A stretch of DNA of 64,000 nt from Paraglaciecola sp. MB-3u-78. Lineage in GTDB: Bacteria; Pseudomonadota; Gammaproteobacteria; Enterobacterales; Alteromonadaceae. The position numbers and the translations under genes are program-made. Location of the stretch: positions 186,001 through 250,000 of the forward strand of contig NZ_PJCF01000087.1 of NCBI RefSeq assembly GCF_002835935.1, read 5' to 3'. Below, in pieces: positions 36,619 through 46,280 of this stretch; positions within the stretch are counted from its first letter, which is position 1; each line of letters starts with the position of its first letter. The notes under the pieces were generated by a model, which saw only the letters and a list, made by a program, of their open reading frames with translations, did not search any database and was not told the DNA's origin.

Positions 36619-37494
36619 CTATCGAGAGATGCCAATAATGTCGTATTGACCCACTGGCATTTGTTCAAAAAAAGGCAGGTTACGATTTATAGGCGTATTA
36701 TTATAAAGCGGTACTATCCAGTCGACATGTCTGATTTGTTCGGTTATTGCAAACAAATCATCAGGTGTATTGTTGGTTCTTGCCAGCACGTCAGGATGAA
36801 TTTCTATTAGAATTATCACTTTTTTTGCGTTTTTAATGAGGCTCTTAGCACCAAGCACGGCCTGTATTTCTTGCCCCTCGACATCAATTTTTAAGGCTAT
36901 AGTTTCCTCAATTGAGATATCTGTTTGTTTGGCTGACCAAATATCTAGAGAAGTCACCTTTGTGTCGCCCTCACCGCTATTATCTATGTAACCTTCATGA
37001 TCATTTAATCTTTCTGAGTCAGCATGAAAAGTGGCAAAACCCTCAAAGTCAGATACCGCCGCGTTAATACACATTGATGACTGTCTAATGTTTTCTAAAT
37101 TTACGGCTAATACCTCAAAAGACTTAGTATTAGGTTCAAAAGCAATTACATTTTTCAAGTTGTTACAATGTGTTGCCACTAGAGATGAAACAGTGCCAAT
37201 ATCGGCGCCAAGGTCAAAAAAGGTAAAGGGTTTTTCTAGCTCTGTCAATAGATTACAAAAAGGTAAAAATTCATCCAAGTAGTAATTTTCAGGACCTTTT
37301 TCTAACCAAAAACACCACTCTCCCACGGGTACATTAAATGCCCGCCCCTCAATTCTATGAGTAATGACTTTGCTGCCATATCGCTTAGACAACCACAAAT
37401 AAAACGCATGTTTTCCACGCCAGACTCTCTTCTGTAACAACACCAACAGACTATTAATCCCGTTACCAAAAAGCCTGTGAGTTTCCATCTTCAT
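36619..37494 (-). CDS. FkbM-family methyltransferase
   Basis: A 291-residue SAM-dependent methyltransferase. FTFFDLGADIGTVSSLVAT is the SAM-binding loop, VIAFEPNTKSFEVLAVNL the second motif with its acidic residue, and ALKIDVEGQEIQAVLGAKS the FkbM signature (D-V-E-G-x-E). FkbM proteins O-methylate sugars or small molecules. The gene lies 7 bases after the XrtA gene on the same strand, so it belongs to the xrtA operon and probably methylates a repeat-unit or terminal sugar. The first about 60 residues are extra relative to the core domain. Confidence 0.9.
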   Translation of the reverse strand: MKMETHRLFGNGINSLLVLLQKRVWRGKHAFYLWLSKRYGSKVITHRIEGRAFNVPVGEWCFWLEKGPENYYLDEFLPFCNLLTELEKPFTFFDLGADIGTVSSLVATHCNNLKNVIAFEPNTKSFEVLAVNLENIRQSSMCINAAVSDFEGFATFHADSERLNDHEGYIDNSGEGDTKVTSLDIWSAKQTDISIEETIALKIDVEGQEIQAVLGAKSLIKNAKKVIILIEIHPDVLARTNNTPDDLFAITEQIRHVDWIVPLYNNTPINRNLPFFEQMPVGQYDIIGISR

Positions 37495-37500
37495 GTTGTG

Positions 37501-39012
37501 TTATCTAATCTCGATGGCTTGATTCAATTCAATAATACTTTGCTTTAAAATCCCTTGGAATTCAGTCTTTTCCTGCTCTGAGGAAACATTTTTGGTTTGC
37601 TTGGAAATGGCAATTAAAGCACTACCAACATGGTTCCCCATTAATATTTGGTATGTTTCATATAACTTGGCAATTTTATTATTGGTGAACATTTTACCGT
37701 CAATTAGGTACCAAGAGCTCAGCAGCCTTTTACTACTATGATTCACAATTGTAGATATTCGTATGTTTTGTTCGGATCCCAATTGCAAGTTGCTATTAGA
37801 TTTTAGTGACCATGACTTCTCAGTGTAAAGTCGGTTTCCAGAAGTGATTAGCTCTCCGTAACCTAACGGATACCAAGCTACATAGACATCAATGGGAGTA
37901 TTCAATATCATCCGGCTATAATGAAATTCTTGTGCAGGCTCAATGAATTCTGGTTTCCAATTGCTTGAATAGTTTGCTTGGTCAGCCCCCTCAGTTAAGC
38001 TTAAAGTTAGGTGGGTAGTGGCAGATGATTGATTTAGCTGAGCAGTAATGAGTCTGAACCAAGCAGAATAAGCGATCATCAGCACTAGAATACACATTAA
38101 CGAAGGATAAAAAGACTTATCAGTTTTCCACCTGTCACTAGCTAATTCTGGCTGTAAGCCTTGAACTTGTGGATGTTTCTCCCTAACCATCTCCCCAATA
38201 CCTAGCAAACATACTATGACCAGAGAGAAGAACACCCAACCATAAATCAGGTGGTCTGCGCCAACAGCATGTTCCATATCAGTTAAATAGCCTGTTAAAA
38301 TAATTCCAAATACACGGATGCCATTGGCGATGATAGGAAATGCGATAGAAATAAGCATGAAGATGATACGGCGCTTTGTAGAGCTAATATTCAAATAAGC
38401 GTAAAGCGAACCAATTACTAAAGATGCGATAAAAAAACTGATCCCGGAACAAGCTTCTGCTACTAAAAATCGACCTTGGGGAATTTCGATATATAGTCCA
38501 CTTCTATATACAGGGATACCCGACCAATTAAGCATCACCATAGACAAATCAGCGGTGACCTCTTGCATTGCAGGTATTAACTCTTCACCAACAGGAATAC
38601 AAAAAAGTATAAAAACCAGTGGGAACAATATCTTTAATGCTAATTGATTGCCGATAAATGCCCACACACTCAATGGCAAGAAAGTAAATGTCGCCACATG
38701 CATAAACAGCTGTACATCTCCGGCTAAGCCAATAGCATAAAGAGTTAAGCTTCCTAAGCACAAAAACAATACAAAATAATTGGGCTTAAAGTGTTTTAAA
38801 CTGAGTTCATGACGCTTTAAATAAATAAGGAATATGGAACCAGGTAGCACAAACAAACAGTGGTTAAAGATGTCGGAAATCAACCAAATATCGATGGCTG
38901 TAATTAATCCTTGAAAAAAGACCGCTACCCAAGTACCCAAAAGCAAAACTAGGCAAACAAAAAATGGTCTTATCGATAATGCATCGACCTTACTAGTGGG
39001 AACTCCGTTCAC
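37501..39012 (-). CDS. xrtA: Exosortase A with C-terminal EpsI-like domain
   Basis: A 503-residue protein. Residues about 15-275 are the multi-pass exosortase domain with the catalytic set in order: C188 in FLVAEACSGISFF, R233 in IANGIRVFGI and H254 in GADHLIYGWVFF. Residues about 310-500 are a soluble EpsI-like (DUF3485) domain after a last helix. Exosortases cleave PEP-CTERM tails on the outer side of the inner membrane, and XrtA is always found with this type of EPS operon. It begins 12 bases after the deacetylase gene, so sugar transferase, deacetylase, XrtA and FkbM methyltransferase form one minus-strand operon. No PEP-CTERM protein is visible in this window; substrates must be elsewhere. 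Confidence 0.93.
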   Translation of the reverse strand: MNGVPTSKVDALSIRPFFVCLVLLLGTWVAVFFQGLITAIDIWLISDIFNHCLFVLPGSIFLIYLKRHELSLKHFKPNYFVLFLCLGSLTLYAIGLAGDVQLFMHVATFTFLPLSVWAFIGNQLALKILFPLVFILFCIPVGEELIPAMQEVTADLSMVMLNWSGIPVYRSGLYIEIPQGRFLVAEACSGISFFIASLVIGSLYAYLNISSTKRRIIFMLISIAFPIIANGIRVFGIILTGYLTDMEHAVGADHLIYGWVFFSLVIVCLLGIGEMVREKHPQVQGLQPELASDRWKTDKSFYPSLMCILVLMIAYSAWFRLITAQLNQSSATTHLTLSLTEGADQANYSSNWKPEFIEPAQEFHYSRMILNTPIDVYVAWYPLGYGELITSGNRLYTEKSWSLKSNSNLQLGSEQNIRISTIVNHSSKRLLSSWYLIDGKMFTNNKIAKLYETYQILMGNHVGSALIAISKQTKNVSSEQEKTEFQGILKQSIIELNQAIEIR

Positions 39013-39023
39013 AATACTGTCCC

Positions 39024-39866
39024 TTATTTTGAAGGTATATTATATATATCCTTCATGGTACCCCATGAAAAATCGTTCAGTAGGCGCTCTAACTTGCCAT
39101 AAGTTTTATCCAAATTTACATAGTGTCGGAATCTGGACTTAAGCGGAGCATGGCTTAACCGAGGTTGTTCGCTATCAATCTCCCAAGGGTGAAAATAAAA
39201 CGAATATAGCTGATTTTCTTTTTTAAGATAACTTGACACTAAAAACTTAGTTAGGCTGTAGGGATAAAGTCTAAAGAAACCGCCCCCACCGATCGGAGTC
39301 TGCTTACCTAATAGTTTCAGCGTTGGAATAGGGATTTCAATAATCCCCTCTTTACGCTTATATGCAAACCTTGGCCAGTCTGGCGTTCCATATAGGTCAT
39401 GTTTAACCGGGTAAGTACTTGAGCTGTAACCAAAGTCTAACTCTGCCAACACTTCAAACGCCCACTCATTATCGTAACCAATTGAAAAACTTGGAGCACG
39501 GTAACCGGTGACGCGTTCACCAATTAAGTTTTCAAGGTGATCCTTTGAACGTTTAACATCGTCAAAGAACTCACCCCGTGTTTGTGACGTAGCCCGACGA
39601 TGAGCGTAACCATGACTAGCTATTTCGTGGCCCTGACGATATATTTCTAAAATTAATTCTGGATAACGTTCTGCCACCCAGCCCAAAACAAAGAAAGTTG
39701 ATTTAACATCGTATTTGGCAAAGAGATCTAATAACCGACGTGTATTAAAATCAACTCTTGGCTGGAACTCCTTCCACTGTGAAGGGTCAATAATCGATTC
39801 AAAAGCGGATACATGAAAAAAGTCTTCCACATCAACCGTCATCGCATTTAGTACTTGATCGCTCAA
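39024..39866 (-). CDS. XrtA-system polysaccharide deacetylase (NodB domain, DUF3473 tail)
   Basis: A 280-residue protein. The NodB-type domain has MTVDVEDFFHVSAF with the metal Asp pair, EIASHGYAHRRA with the H-x3-H metal pair, and TGYRAPSFSIG. The C-terminal FYFHPWEIDSEQPRL marks the exosortase-A-associated subfamily (TIGR03006). It removes N- or O-acetyl groups from the polymer or its precursor. No signal peptide is seen, so it should act in the cytoplasm. It lies 3 bases after the sugar transferase gene in the same operon. Confidence 0.93.
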   Translation of the reverse strand: MSDQVLNAMTVDVEDFFHVSAFESIIDPSQWKEFQPRVDFNTRRLLDLFAKYDVKSTFFVLGWVAERYPELILEIYRQGHEIASHGYAHRRATSQTRGEFFDDVKRSKDHLENLIGERVTGYRAPSFSIGYDNEWAFEVLAELDFGYSSSTYPVKHDLYGTPDWPRFAYKRKEGIIEIPIPTLKLLGKQTPIGGGGFFRLYPYSLTKFLVSSYLKKENQLYSFYFHPWEIDSEQPRLSHAPLKSRFRHYVNLDKTYGKLERLLNDFSWGTMKDIYNIPSK

Positions 39867-39869
39867 AAC

Positions 39870-41288
39870 TTATCTTCCTTTACCAAATAGCACAACTTCG
39901 ACAGTGCGAATAAGAATAAGAATATCTAACATCAGGCTCTGATGTTTAACGTAATACAGGTCGAACTTTAACTTTTCCATAGAATCTTCAACACTTGCTC
40001 CATAGGGATAGTTCAACTGTGCCCAACCAGCTAAACCTGGCTTAACATTGTGCCTTTGATTGTAATATGGTATTTCTCTAATCAATTGTTCTACGAACTG
40101 CGGTCGCTCAGGCCTAGGACCAATAAACGACATCTCACCTCTAAAGATGTTAAGTAATTGCGGCAGTTCGTCAATTCTATATTTGCGAATAAACTGACCA
40201 ACCTTAGTTACCCTAGTATCATTGGTGGTAGCCCATTTAGCCCCATCTTTCTCAGCGTCTGGGCGCATACTTCGAAACTTAATAATTTTGAATAAACGGC
40301 CGTTATGGCCAACTCTTTCTTGATTATAAAAAATCGATGCATTCTTTACATTTACATCCTCAAAAAAGATAACCATGGCGGTCAACAACATAAAGGGCCA
40401 GGTAAGCAGTAGAACAAGCGTTGCCATTATACAATTCATCGAATAATCAAGAGCATCTCTTAAATAGTTTTGTGAATTGAACCCATTAGAGTAAATAACC
40501 CAGCTTGGATACATCAAATTGACAACTATTTGACCTGTTTCCCTTTCCATAAAATCAAGTAAATCAGTGACTTCAACACCTCGTAATCTACAATCAAAAA
40601 GAATCTCAACGGGTAACGTACCTCTCCTTTGATCGCAAGCAATTACCACTTCATCTATGTCATTATCTGCGATAAAATTTCTGAAGTTCTCGTCTATCTT
40701 TACATGTATAAGTTTTTCATTCTGAATACCTTCCTCCCTATTGTCCCCAGGGATAGGAATAAAACCGAGTAATTCAAAACCAAACCTGTCTACTTCTCTT
40801 CTCATTCGCTTTTCGATAATGGAGGCTCTCTCACCTGCGCCAATGACAATTATCTTCGATTGCCCAAGACCAAGAATGCCCAAACGATTGATAAAGTAAC
40901 GAAAAATAACCAAGATGAGAATAGTCATGCCTGCATAGGTGGGCAGATAGTATTGACTAATTTCAATATTAGTGAGGAAAGTATTAGTGATGACTTCAAT
41001 GATAAAATAACTAATGGCTACACTGACAAATATCCTTCTAATGATCCCCCTAAAAGTCTCTCTCAATTTTGTTTCGTACAAACCCACAGACAGGGCTGCA
41101 AGAACAACCAAAACAGCAAAAAGACCTACTTGAGAGGCAAAATCTATGAGAGGTACAACCACATAAGATGAACCAAATAAATACTTAACCAGAACCGAGG
41201 CTAAGTAACCCACATAACAGATAATGATGGCTTCAAGAAGCATCATTATATTTGAGCGACGTATCTCTTTGCGATTACCAAAGCTCAT
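39870..41288 (-). CDS. XrtA-system undecaprenyl-phosphate sugar-1-phosphate transferase (initiating enzyme)
   Basis: A 472-residue PHPT-type enzyme. There are four to five helices at about 15-145, a Rossmann-like middle domain (KIIVIGAGERASIIEKRM), one more helix near 290, and a C-terminal bacterial sugar transferase domain. The last shows FKIIKFRSMRPDAEKDG, the DE motif in RKYRIDELPQLLNI, and SFIGPRPERP. It starts the repeat unit by moving a sugar phosphate from a nucleotide sugar to undecaprenyl phosphate. It is the first gene of the minus-strand xrtA operon, divergent from the export genes. The subfamily (TIGR03013) belongs to the exosortase-A locus. Confidence 0.93.
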   Translation of the reverse strand: MSFGNRKEIRRSNIMMLLEAIIICYVGYLASVLVKYLFGSSYVVVPLIDFASQVGLFAVLVVLAALSVGLYETKLRETFRGIIRRIFVSVAISYFIIEVITNTFLTNIEISQYYLPTYAGMTILILVIFRYFINRLGILGLGQSKIIVIGAGERASIIEKRMRREVDRFGFELLGFIPIPGDNREEGIQNEKLIHVKIDENFRNFIADNDIDEVVIACDQRRGTLPVEILFDCRLRGVEVTDLLDFMERETGQIVVNLMYPSWVIYSNGFNSQNYLRDALDYSMNCIMATLVLLLTWPFMLLTAMVIFFEDVNVKNASIFYNQERVGHNGRLFKIIKFRSMRPDAEKDGAKWATTNDTRVTKVGQFIRKYRIDELPQLLNIFRGEMSFIGPRPERPQFVEQLIREIPYYNQRHNVKPGLAGWAQLNYPYGASVEDSMEKLKFDLYYVKHQSLMLDILILIRTVEVVLFGKGR

Positions 41289-41448
41289 TTACTACCACCT
41301 TTTGAAACAAAGTTTTTAAGATTACGCATGGATTAACATACCCATAATCATTTTTTTCAATTTAATCATCATATTATAGTTGTCTAGCCAGCCTAAAGCT
41401 TGCTACATTAAGCGCCTGTGATTTCAAACATATGGGACTGTAATCTAC
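41289..41448. promoter_or_regulatory. Divergent control region between the xrtA operon and the export operon
   Basis: This 160-base AT-rich gap must drive the initiating transferase (minus) and the Wza-type gene (plus). A possible sigma70 promoter for the plus strand is ttgtct (41380-41385) and tacatt (41404-41409) with an 18-base spacer. I looked for a -24/-12 sigma54 site, known in some XrtA loci, and did not see a good one. Confidence 0.35.
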
Positions 41449-42084
41449 ATGAAGACTAGCAAAATAGCATTGTCAAATTTAATGTTTTTTTTAATTATAA
41501 CCTCAGTAGGTTGTTCCAGCAATTCTGGAAAATTGCCCAGTGCAACAAACTACTCGTCGATGACCACGTCTGTAGAGGATTATCAATACTTAATAGGGCC
41601 AGGTGATAGCGTGTCTATATTTGTCTGGCGGAATCCAGATATTTCCGGCAGTTTTGTGGTGAGGCCAGATGGTATGGTCACAACATCTTTAGTAGAAGAT
41701 ATTAAAGTATCTGGCAAAACGCCAACAATGTTAGCAAGACATATAGAAGTCGAATTAGCAAAATATATCAATAATCCCAGAGTGACAGTAAGTGTGGGTG
41801 GCTTTAAAGGACCGCTATACGAGCAAGTGAGAGTTATTGGTGAAGCGACCAACCCTAGTGCAGTGAATTACACAGAAAAAATGACCTTGTTAGACCTGAT
41901 GATATCTGTAGGCGGTTTAACTGAGTTCGCTTCAGGAAATAATGCTAAATTGGTCAGAATGGTGAAAGGTGTACAAAAGACATATGAGCTAAGAATTGAT
42001 GAGTTGATTAAAGAAGGTTCAATAGAAGAAAATATAGATATGTTACCGGGCGATATCATCATTATTCCTGAAGCATGGTTTTAG
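41449..42084 (+). CDS. XrtA-system polysaccharide export lipoprotein (Wza/SLBB type)
   Basis: A 211-residue protein with a lipoprotein signal: a hydrophobic stretch then SVGCSSNSG, with Cys22 as the probable lipidation site. Residues about 45-125 are the Poly_export domain (YLIGPGDSVSIFVWRNPDIS and RPDGMVTTSLVEDIKVSGKT). Residues about 127-205 are an SLBB domain (VIGEATNPSAVNYTEKMTLL and LPGDIIIIPE). It is shorter than E. coli Wza and lacks the C-terminal helix that forms the outer-membrane pore, so it likely relies on the outer-membrane barrel encoded at 44608. It is the first gene of the export operon. Confidence 0.93.
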   Translation: MKTSKIALSNLMFFLIITSVGCSSNSGKLPSATNYSSMTTSVEDYQYLIGPGDSVSIFVWRNPDISGSFVVRPDGMVTTSLVEDIKVSGKTPTMLARHIEVELAKYINNPRVTVSVGGFKGPLYEQVRVIGEATNPSAVNYTEKMTLLDLMISVGGLTEFASGNNAKLVRMVKGVQKTYELRIDELIKEGSIEENIDMLPGDIIIIPEAWF

Positions 42085-42110
42085 CAGTTAACATAGAAGT
42101 GGATATTTAA

Positions 42111-43688
42111 ATGCAGGATCTTCAAAAAACACTCGAACTCTTAATTGATTATATAAAGGGTGTTTGGGTAAAAAAACGCTATATCATGATTTGTACTTGG
42201 CTAATTTGCCCCTTAGGCTTTGTGTATGTTGCCTCTATGCCGAACGTGTATGAGTCATCCGCAAGGGTATATGTAGATACTCGCTCGGTACTACAACCTT
42301 TGCTAAGAGGATTAGCACTTCAAACCGACCCAAGGCAAGAAGTTGCAATGATGGTTCAGACTCTTTTGAGTCGTCCAAATATAGAAATAATTGCGAGAGA
42401 ATCAGATTTAGACATAACGGCTTCTAATGCAGTTCAGTACGAAAACCTGATCAACTCTTTGTCTAACAGCATTCGCCTCAGAGCCGTTGGTAGAGATAAC
42501 CTGTATACAATATCTTACAGTCATCGAGATCCTCAAATGGCGAGAACGGTGGTTCAAGAAACACTGGACCTTTTTGTCGAAGGCACAAAAGGCAATAGTA
42601 GGAAAGATACTGATGCTGCCAATCAATTTATTGATGAACAAATAGATGAGTATGAAAGCAGATTGTCAGCGTCTGAACAAAGGTTGGCGAACTTTAAGAG
42701 AAAGTATGCAGATCTGTTGCCAAATCAAGGTTCTTTTTATGGAAACTATTCAACGCTTGAGCAAAACTTAGAACAAACGAGACTCACTATTAAAGAAACT
42801 GAACAACAAATAGTGGCTTTATCAGATCAAATTCAAGGTAGAAAAACCAATCAAGACGGGTCTTCTGTGCGGCCTTTTGATGGGCCATCATCGCTAACCA
42901 CCCGCTATGACAGCCGCATAAAGACCCTTGAAGAAAACCTTGACCAACTGATGTTAAAGTACACTGAGCTACACCCAGATGTAATAGAAGCAAATAACTT
43001 GCTAGATTCATTGCTTGCCTCTAGAAAGTTGGAGATTGAGGAATATCTATCATCAAATGATGGTGAAAAACCTGAGCAAATTGGTTCTATTGCTAGCGAA
43101 TTAAAATTAGAGATTAGTCGTTTAGAAAGTCAAGTAGCTTCACTACGAGTAAGAGAGACAGATTACGATAATAAACTTGAAGCATTAAAGCAAAAAATAG
43201 ATTTGGTGCCACAAGTCGAAGCAGAACGAACTGCTTTAAACAGGGATTATGAGGTAACCCAAAGAAAGTATCAGGAGTTACTGGTCAGAAAAGATCAAGC
43301 TGAATTAGCCCAGAAAGCAGACGTATCTGCAGAAGACGTTCAATTTAGAGTTGTGGATCCACCAATAGCGCCACAATCTGCATCTGGACCTAATAGATTA
43401 CTAAACTATACCATTGCTCTTGCACTGGGATTTGCATCTGGTTTAGGTTTAGCATTTTTAATTAGTCAGCTCAATCCAATATTGTTAAGGAGCAGTCAAT
43501 TGACAACCCTTACTTCTTACCCTGTCTTAGGCATGGTAAGCCATTTAAACAAAGCTCACATAAAAAAAGTCAGACGTTCGAGACTATTAATATTTGTATT
43601 CTCTTCGAGCTTAATTATTGGTCTATATGGAGTATTAATGGCTGCCGAAATAATGAAGTTTGATATTTATGCGAGGGTATTCTCATGA
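42111..43688 (+). CDS. XrtA-system chain-length determinant (Wzz/Wzc-N type)
   Basis: A 525-residue protein with a helix at about 23-42 and a second pair near 430-450 and 500-520. Between them is a long periplasmic part with heptad-rich coiled coils (residues about 180-390, for example EQNLEQTRLTIKETEQQIVA) and a PxxP-like stretch, VVDPPIAPQSASGPNR, before the last helices. It controls polymer length and bridges to the outer-membrane part. The kinase domain is a separate protein here. Its end overlaps the kinase start by 4 bases (ATGA), which couples the two. Length and layout fit TIGR03007. Confidence 0.93.
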   Translation: MQDLQKTLELLIDYIKGVWVKKRYIMICTWLICPLGFVYVASMPNVYESSARVYVDTRSVLQPLLRGLALQTDPRQEVAMMVQTLLSRPNIEIIARESDLDITASNAVQYENLINSLSNSIRLRAVGRDNLYTISYSHRDPQMARTVVQETLDLFVEGTKGNSRKDTDAANQFIDEQIDEYESRLSASEQRLANFKRKYADLLPNQGSFYGNYSTLEQNLEQTRLTIKETEQQIVALSDQIQGRKTNQDGSSVRPFDGPSSLTTRYDSRIKTLEENLDQLMLKYTELHPDVIEANNLLDSLLASRKLEIEEYLSSNDGEKPEQIGSIASELKLEISRLESQVASLRVRETDYDNKLEALKQKIDLVPQVEAERTALNRDYEVTQRKYQELLVRKDQAELAQKADVSAEDVQFRVVDPPIAPQSASGPNRLLNYTIALALGFASGLGLAFLISQLNPILLRSSQLTTLTSYPVLGMVSHLNKAHIKKVRRSRLLIFVFSSSLIIGLYGVLMAAEIMKFDIYARVFS

Positions 43689-44608
43689 ATTCTATAGAAA
43701 AAGCACTCCAAAAACAGAGCCAAAAAGCATCTGAGCAAAAAAAACAAGAAGAGCTACAAGAAGAGCTACAAAAACCGTTGGAACCTGAGCAAATTACACA
43801 ACAGGATTCTGTTGAAAAAGCGTTGAAAAAGCAAACAATGTTATCCAAAGGGAATAATATTACCTCAACGATTCAAATTGATTTTGCTATGTTAGAGAAA
43901 AAAGGCTTCGTCTCAATCAATTCACAGAGACAACTAATTAATGAAGAATATCGAGCGATTAAACGAAAATTGCTAGACAACGCGTTTGGACCGTTATCTA
44001 AATCTTTAAATAACAGCAACATTATTATGGTGACCAGCTCACGACCTGGAGAAGGGAAAACATTCACCGCTATTAATTTAGCCCTCAGTATCGCTTTGGA
44101 AAAGGATAAAACGGTTTTATTAGTGGACGCTGATGTTCTTAGACCTAACGTTATGAAAACCTTAGAGCTTGAGAGCAAACAGGGGTTGATGGAATATCTG
44201 CTGGGTGAAAACAAAGACATATCTGAAGTCATGTATAAAACAAATTTAGATAATCTTAGAATTATTCCAGCTGGTCAATCGCATCATTTATCCACAGAAT
44301 TGCTTGCAAGTGAGAAAATGTTTCATGCCGTTAAAGAATTTGCTAATCGCTACCCAGATAGGGTAGTTATTGTCGACACTCCACCTTTGTTAGGTATCAA
44401 CGAAACAGCCATATTGGCGAACTTGGCAGGACAAGCACTTGTAGTCACAGAAGAATCAAAAACAAGACTAGTGGACGTTGAACAGGCAGTAAAACAGCTA
44501 AACCCAGAAATGGCGATTGGATTCTTAGTAAATAAATCAGCAAGAGTGGATTCGAAAGATTCTGGGCAGGGATATGGATATGGATATTATTACGGGGGGG
44601 CTAATTAG
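43685..44608 (+). CDS. XrtA-associated tyrosine autokinase (BY-kinase)
   Basis: A 307-residue cytoplasmic kinase. The first about 60 residues are Gln/Glu/Lys-rich. The P-loop is SSRPGEGKTFTAINL, Walker A' is VLLVDADVLRPN and Walker B is VVIVDTPPLLG. The C-terminus ends in a tyrosine cluster, GYGYGYYYGG, the autophosphorylation tail of BY-kinases. It pairs with the chain-length protein encoded just upstream, and cycling of its phosphorylation controls polymerisation and export. No low-molecular-weight tyrosine phosphatase (Wzb) gene is seen in the window. The next gene overlaps its stop by one base. Confidence 0.95.
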   Translation: MNSIEKALQKQSQKASEQKKQEELQEELQKPLEPEQITQQDSVEKALKKQTMLSKGNNITSTIQIDFAMLEKKGFVSINSQRQLINEEYRAIKRKLLDNAFGPLSKSLNNSNIIMVTSSRPGEGKTFTAINLALSIALEKDKTVLLVDADVLRPNVMKTLELESKQGLMEYLLGENKDISEVMYKTNLDNLRIIPAGQSHHLSTELLASEKMFHAVKEFANRYPDRVVIVDTPPLLGINETAILANLAGQALVVTEESKTRLVDVEQAVKQLNPEMAIGFLVNKSARVDSKDSGQGYGYGYYYGGAN

Positions 44609-46212
44609 TGCAATCAAGGTTTTATATTAAGATAACGCGCTACAAAATACTCCTATTAATGCCATTGTGTAGTATATCTGCCTTAAGTATTGCAGCGGAT
44701 ATCAATGTTGAGACATCAGTTGCAGCGACAGCTTATTTATATGAGACGAATACAGAAGAAAACGCAGCTACAAGTAACCACGCAGCTGTGATTGTGCCGT
44801 CAATCTTAGCATCCTATTCGTCTAAACGTTTATTAACATCTGTTAAGATCGAACATACAAAAGTAGAGCAAAAAAACCAGGCTGAAGGCGCTGATAAAGA
44901 TTATACAGATTACAAATACAACAGTTCTTTAGCTTTAATTCCAAACACCCTAAATATAGCAATCAGTGGTCAACAAAGCTATCGGGTGATTAGCCAGCAA
45001 CAGCAGTTTATAGCTGACAAAGTCCTTGCTGCCGGGGACCTAACAAAATATAGCAATCATTCTGGTGTTATTGATTTTACAATCCCCAACCCAAAATATT
45101 TCGGCTTGAATATTCAAAGTTCATACTCTGAAACAAAAGCCGAAGAATCTATTGAGGGTGCTGCTGGATTAAATGGCGATAACACTGCGACATCAATTCA
45201 ATTATACCAAGGCAGAAATGCTAGAAATTATACTTTTAATGTTTCCGCTCAGTACAACGATACCAGTAGAGCTAACTTTGACGACTTTAAATCCTCTCTA
45301 ATTAGAGCTTCAGCCGGGGTATCGATTGCCCAAAATGTCAGCTTTATATTGACTGGAAACATAGAAGACAATGACATAGATCAAGGAACTTTCTCGCGCA
45401 GAACCAATTTAGACTCAACAAGTTATGGAGCAGGTCTTGAATGGCAGCCCAGAAGTGAGAGACGTGTAAGGCTAACTTACAACCAACTTGAGGAAGTAGA
45501 AAATCAAACCAACTTTATTGGCTTAAACCTAGATTGGGCATTTTCTAACAGAACGGCTCTAGAATTTGACTATGGGAAAAGATTTTATGGTGATGCTTAC
45601 AGCCTAAATTTTAGCCATGCGTTAAAATCCGTTCGCAGTTCATTGACTTATTCAGAGCAAGTAACCTCGTTTGCTAGATTAGAAACAACCACGAATCCAA
45701 TCGGTTTGTTTGTATGTCAATTTGGTTCAACAGATCTCGCTGATTGTTTTCAACCAGACAGAACAACCTATCAGCTTCAAGCTGGAGAAGAATTTAGAAC
45801 ATTGTCTGAAATTGGAAGCGACATATCAGAAGAAGTAATATTCAGCAAGACTGGGAGCTTCAGTCTTGCATACCAGAAACGTAAAGTGAAAGCTTCTATT
45901 AGAGCGTCTTATAATCGAACCGAATTCTTAGAATCTGACCGAGTTCAAACCAATCGTAATATCGGCCTAAATTTATCTTATGAGTTGGGCAGAAAAACCA
46001 ATATTGGTTTTTCTACTAATGTAGCCAGAAGATCGTCTAATAATGATGCTACGTCGGATACTATAATAAATGCAAAAGTCGATTTTAATAGAAACATTAA
46101 TAAAAACCTTCAGGTTACTACTGGGCTAAGATTTATTGATAGAGACTCAGAAATAGAAGGTAGTGCCATCCAAGACAGACGTTTAACTGTGGGCTTAAAT
46201 TACACATTCTGA
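44608..46212 (+). CDS. XrtA/PEP-CTERM-system outer-membrane beta-barrel protein (TIGR03016-like)
   Basis: A 534-residue protein starting at a GTG that overlaps the kinase stop. A signal peptide ends near residue 29 (ISALSIAADINV). The mature part is made of alternating amphipathic beta strands with aromatic girdles, such as YGAGLEWQPRSERRVRLTYN and GLNLDWAFSNRTALEFDYGK, and ends in a C-terminal aromatic (LTVGLNYTF) typical of BAM substrates. It is the likely outer-membrane exit pore for the polymer, since the Wza-type protein here lacks a pore helix. It is the last gene of the export operon, and decayed IS DNA begins right after it. Confidence 0.92.
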   Translation: MQSRFYIKITRYKILLLMPLCSISALSIAADINVETSVAATAYLYETNTEENAATSNHAAVIVPSILASYSSKRLLTSVKIEHTKVEQKNQAEGADKDYTDYKYNSSLALIPNTLNIAISGQQSYRVISQQQQFIADKVLAAGDLTKYSNHSGVIDFTIPNPKYFGLNIQSSYSETKAEESIEGAAGLNGDNTATSIQLYQGRNARNYTFNVSAQYNDTSRANFDDFKSSLIRASAGVSIAQNVSFILTGNIEDNDIDQGTFSRRTNLDSTSYGAGLEWQPRSERRVRLTYNQLEEVENQTNFIGLNLDWAFSNRTALEFDYGKRFYGDAYSLNFSHALKSVRSSLTYSEQVTSFARLETTTNPIGLFVCQFGSTDLADCFQPDRTTYQLQAGEEFRTLSEIGSDISEEVIFSKTGSFSLAYQKRKVKASIRASYNRTEFLESDRVQTNRNIGLNLSYELGRKTNIGFSTNVARRSSNNDATSDTIINAKVDFNRNINKNLQVTTGLRFIDRDSEIEGSAIQDRRLTVGLNYTF

Positions 46213-46280
46213 CTTCGGCAGACTAGGGTTTATCTCGTCTTAATCCAGATTATTTTAGAAATGCTATACCTTCTCATTTG

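Noticed and set aside
41289-41448. Sigma54 promoter upstream of the export operon
   Set aside because: Some XrtA loci use PrsR and sigma54, so I looked for GG-N10-GC; the best candidate near 41390-41405 lacks the GG.
43685-44608. ParA/MinD-type partition protein
   Set aside because: The P-loop ATPase fold is shared, but the C-terminal tyrosine cluster and the overlap with the chain-length gene show a BY-kinase.
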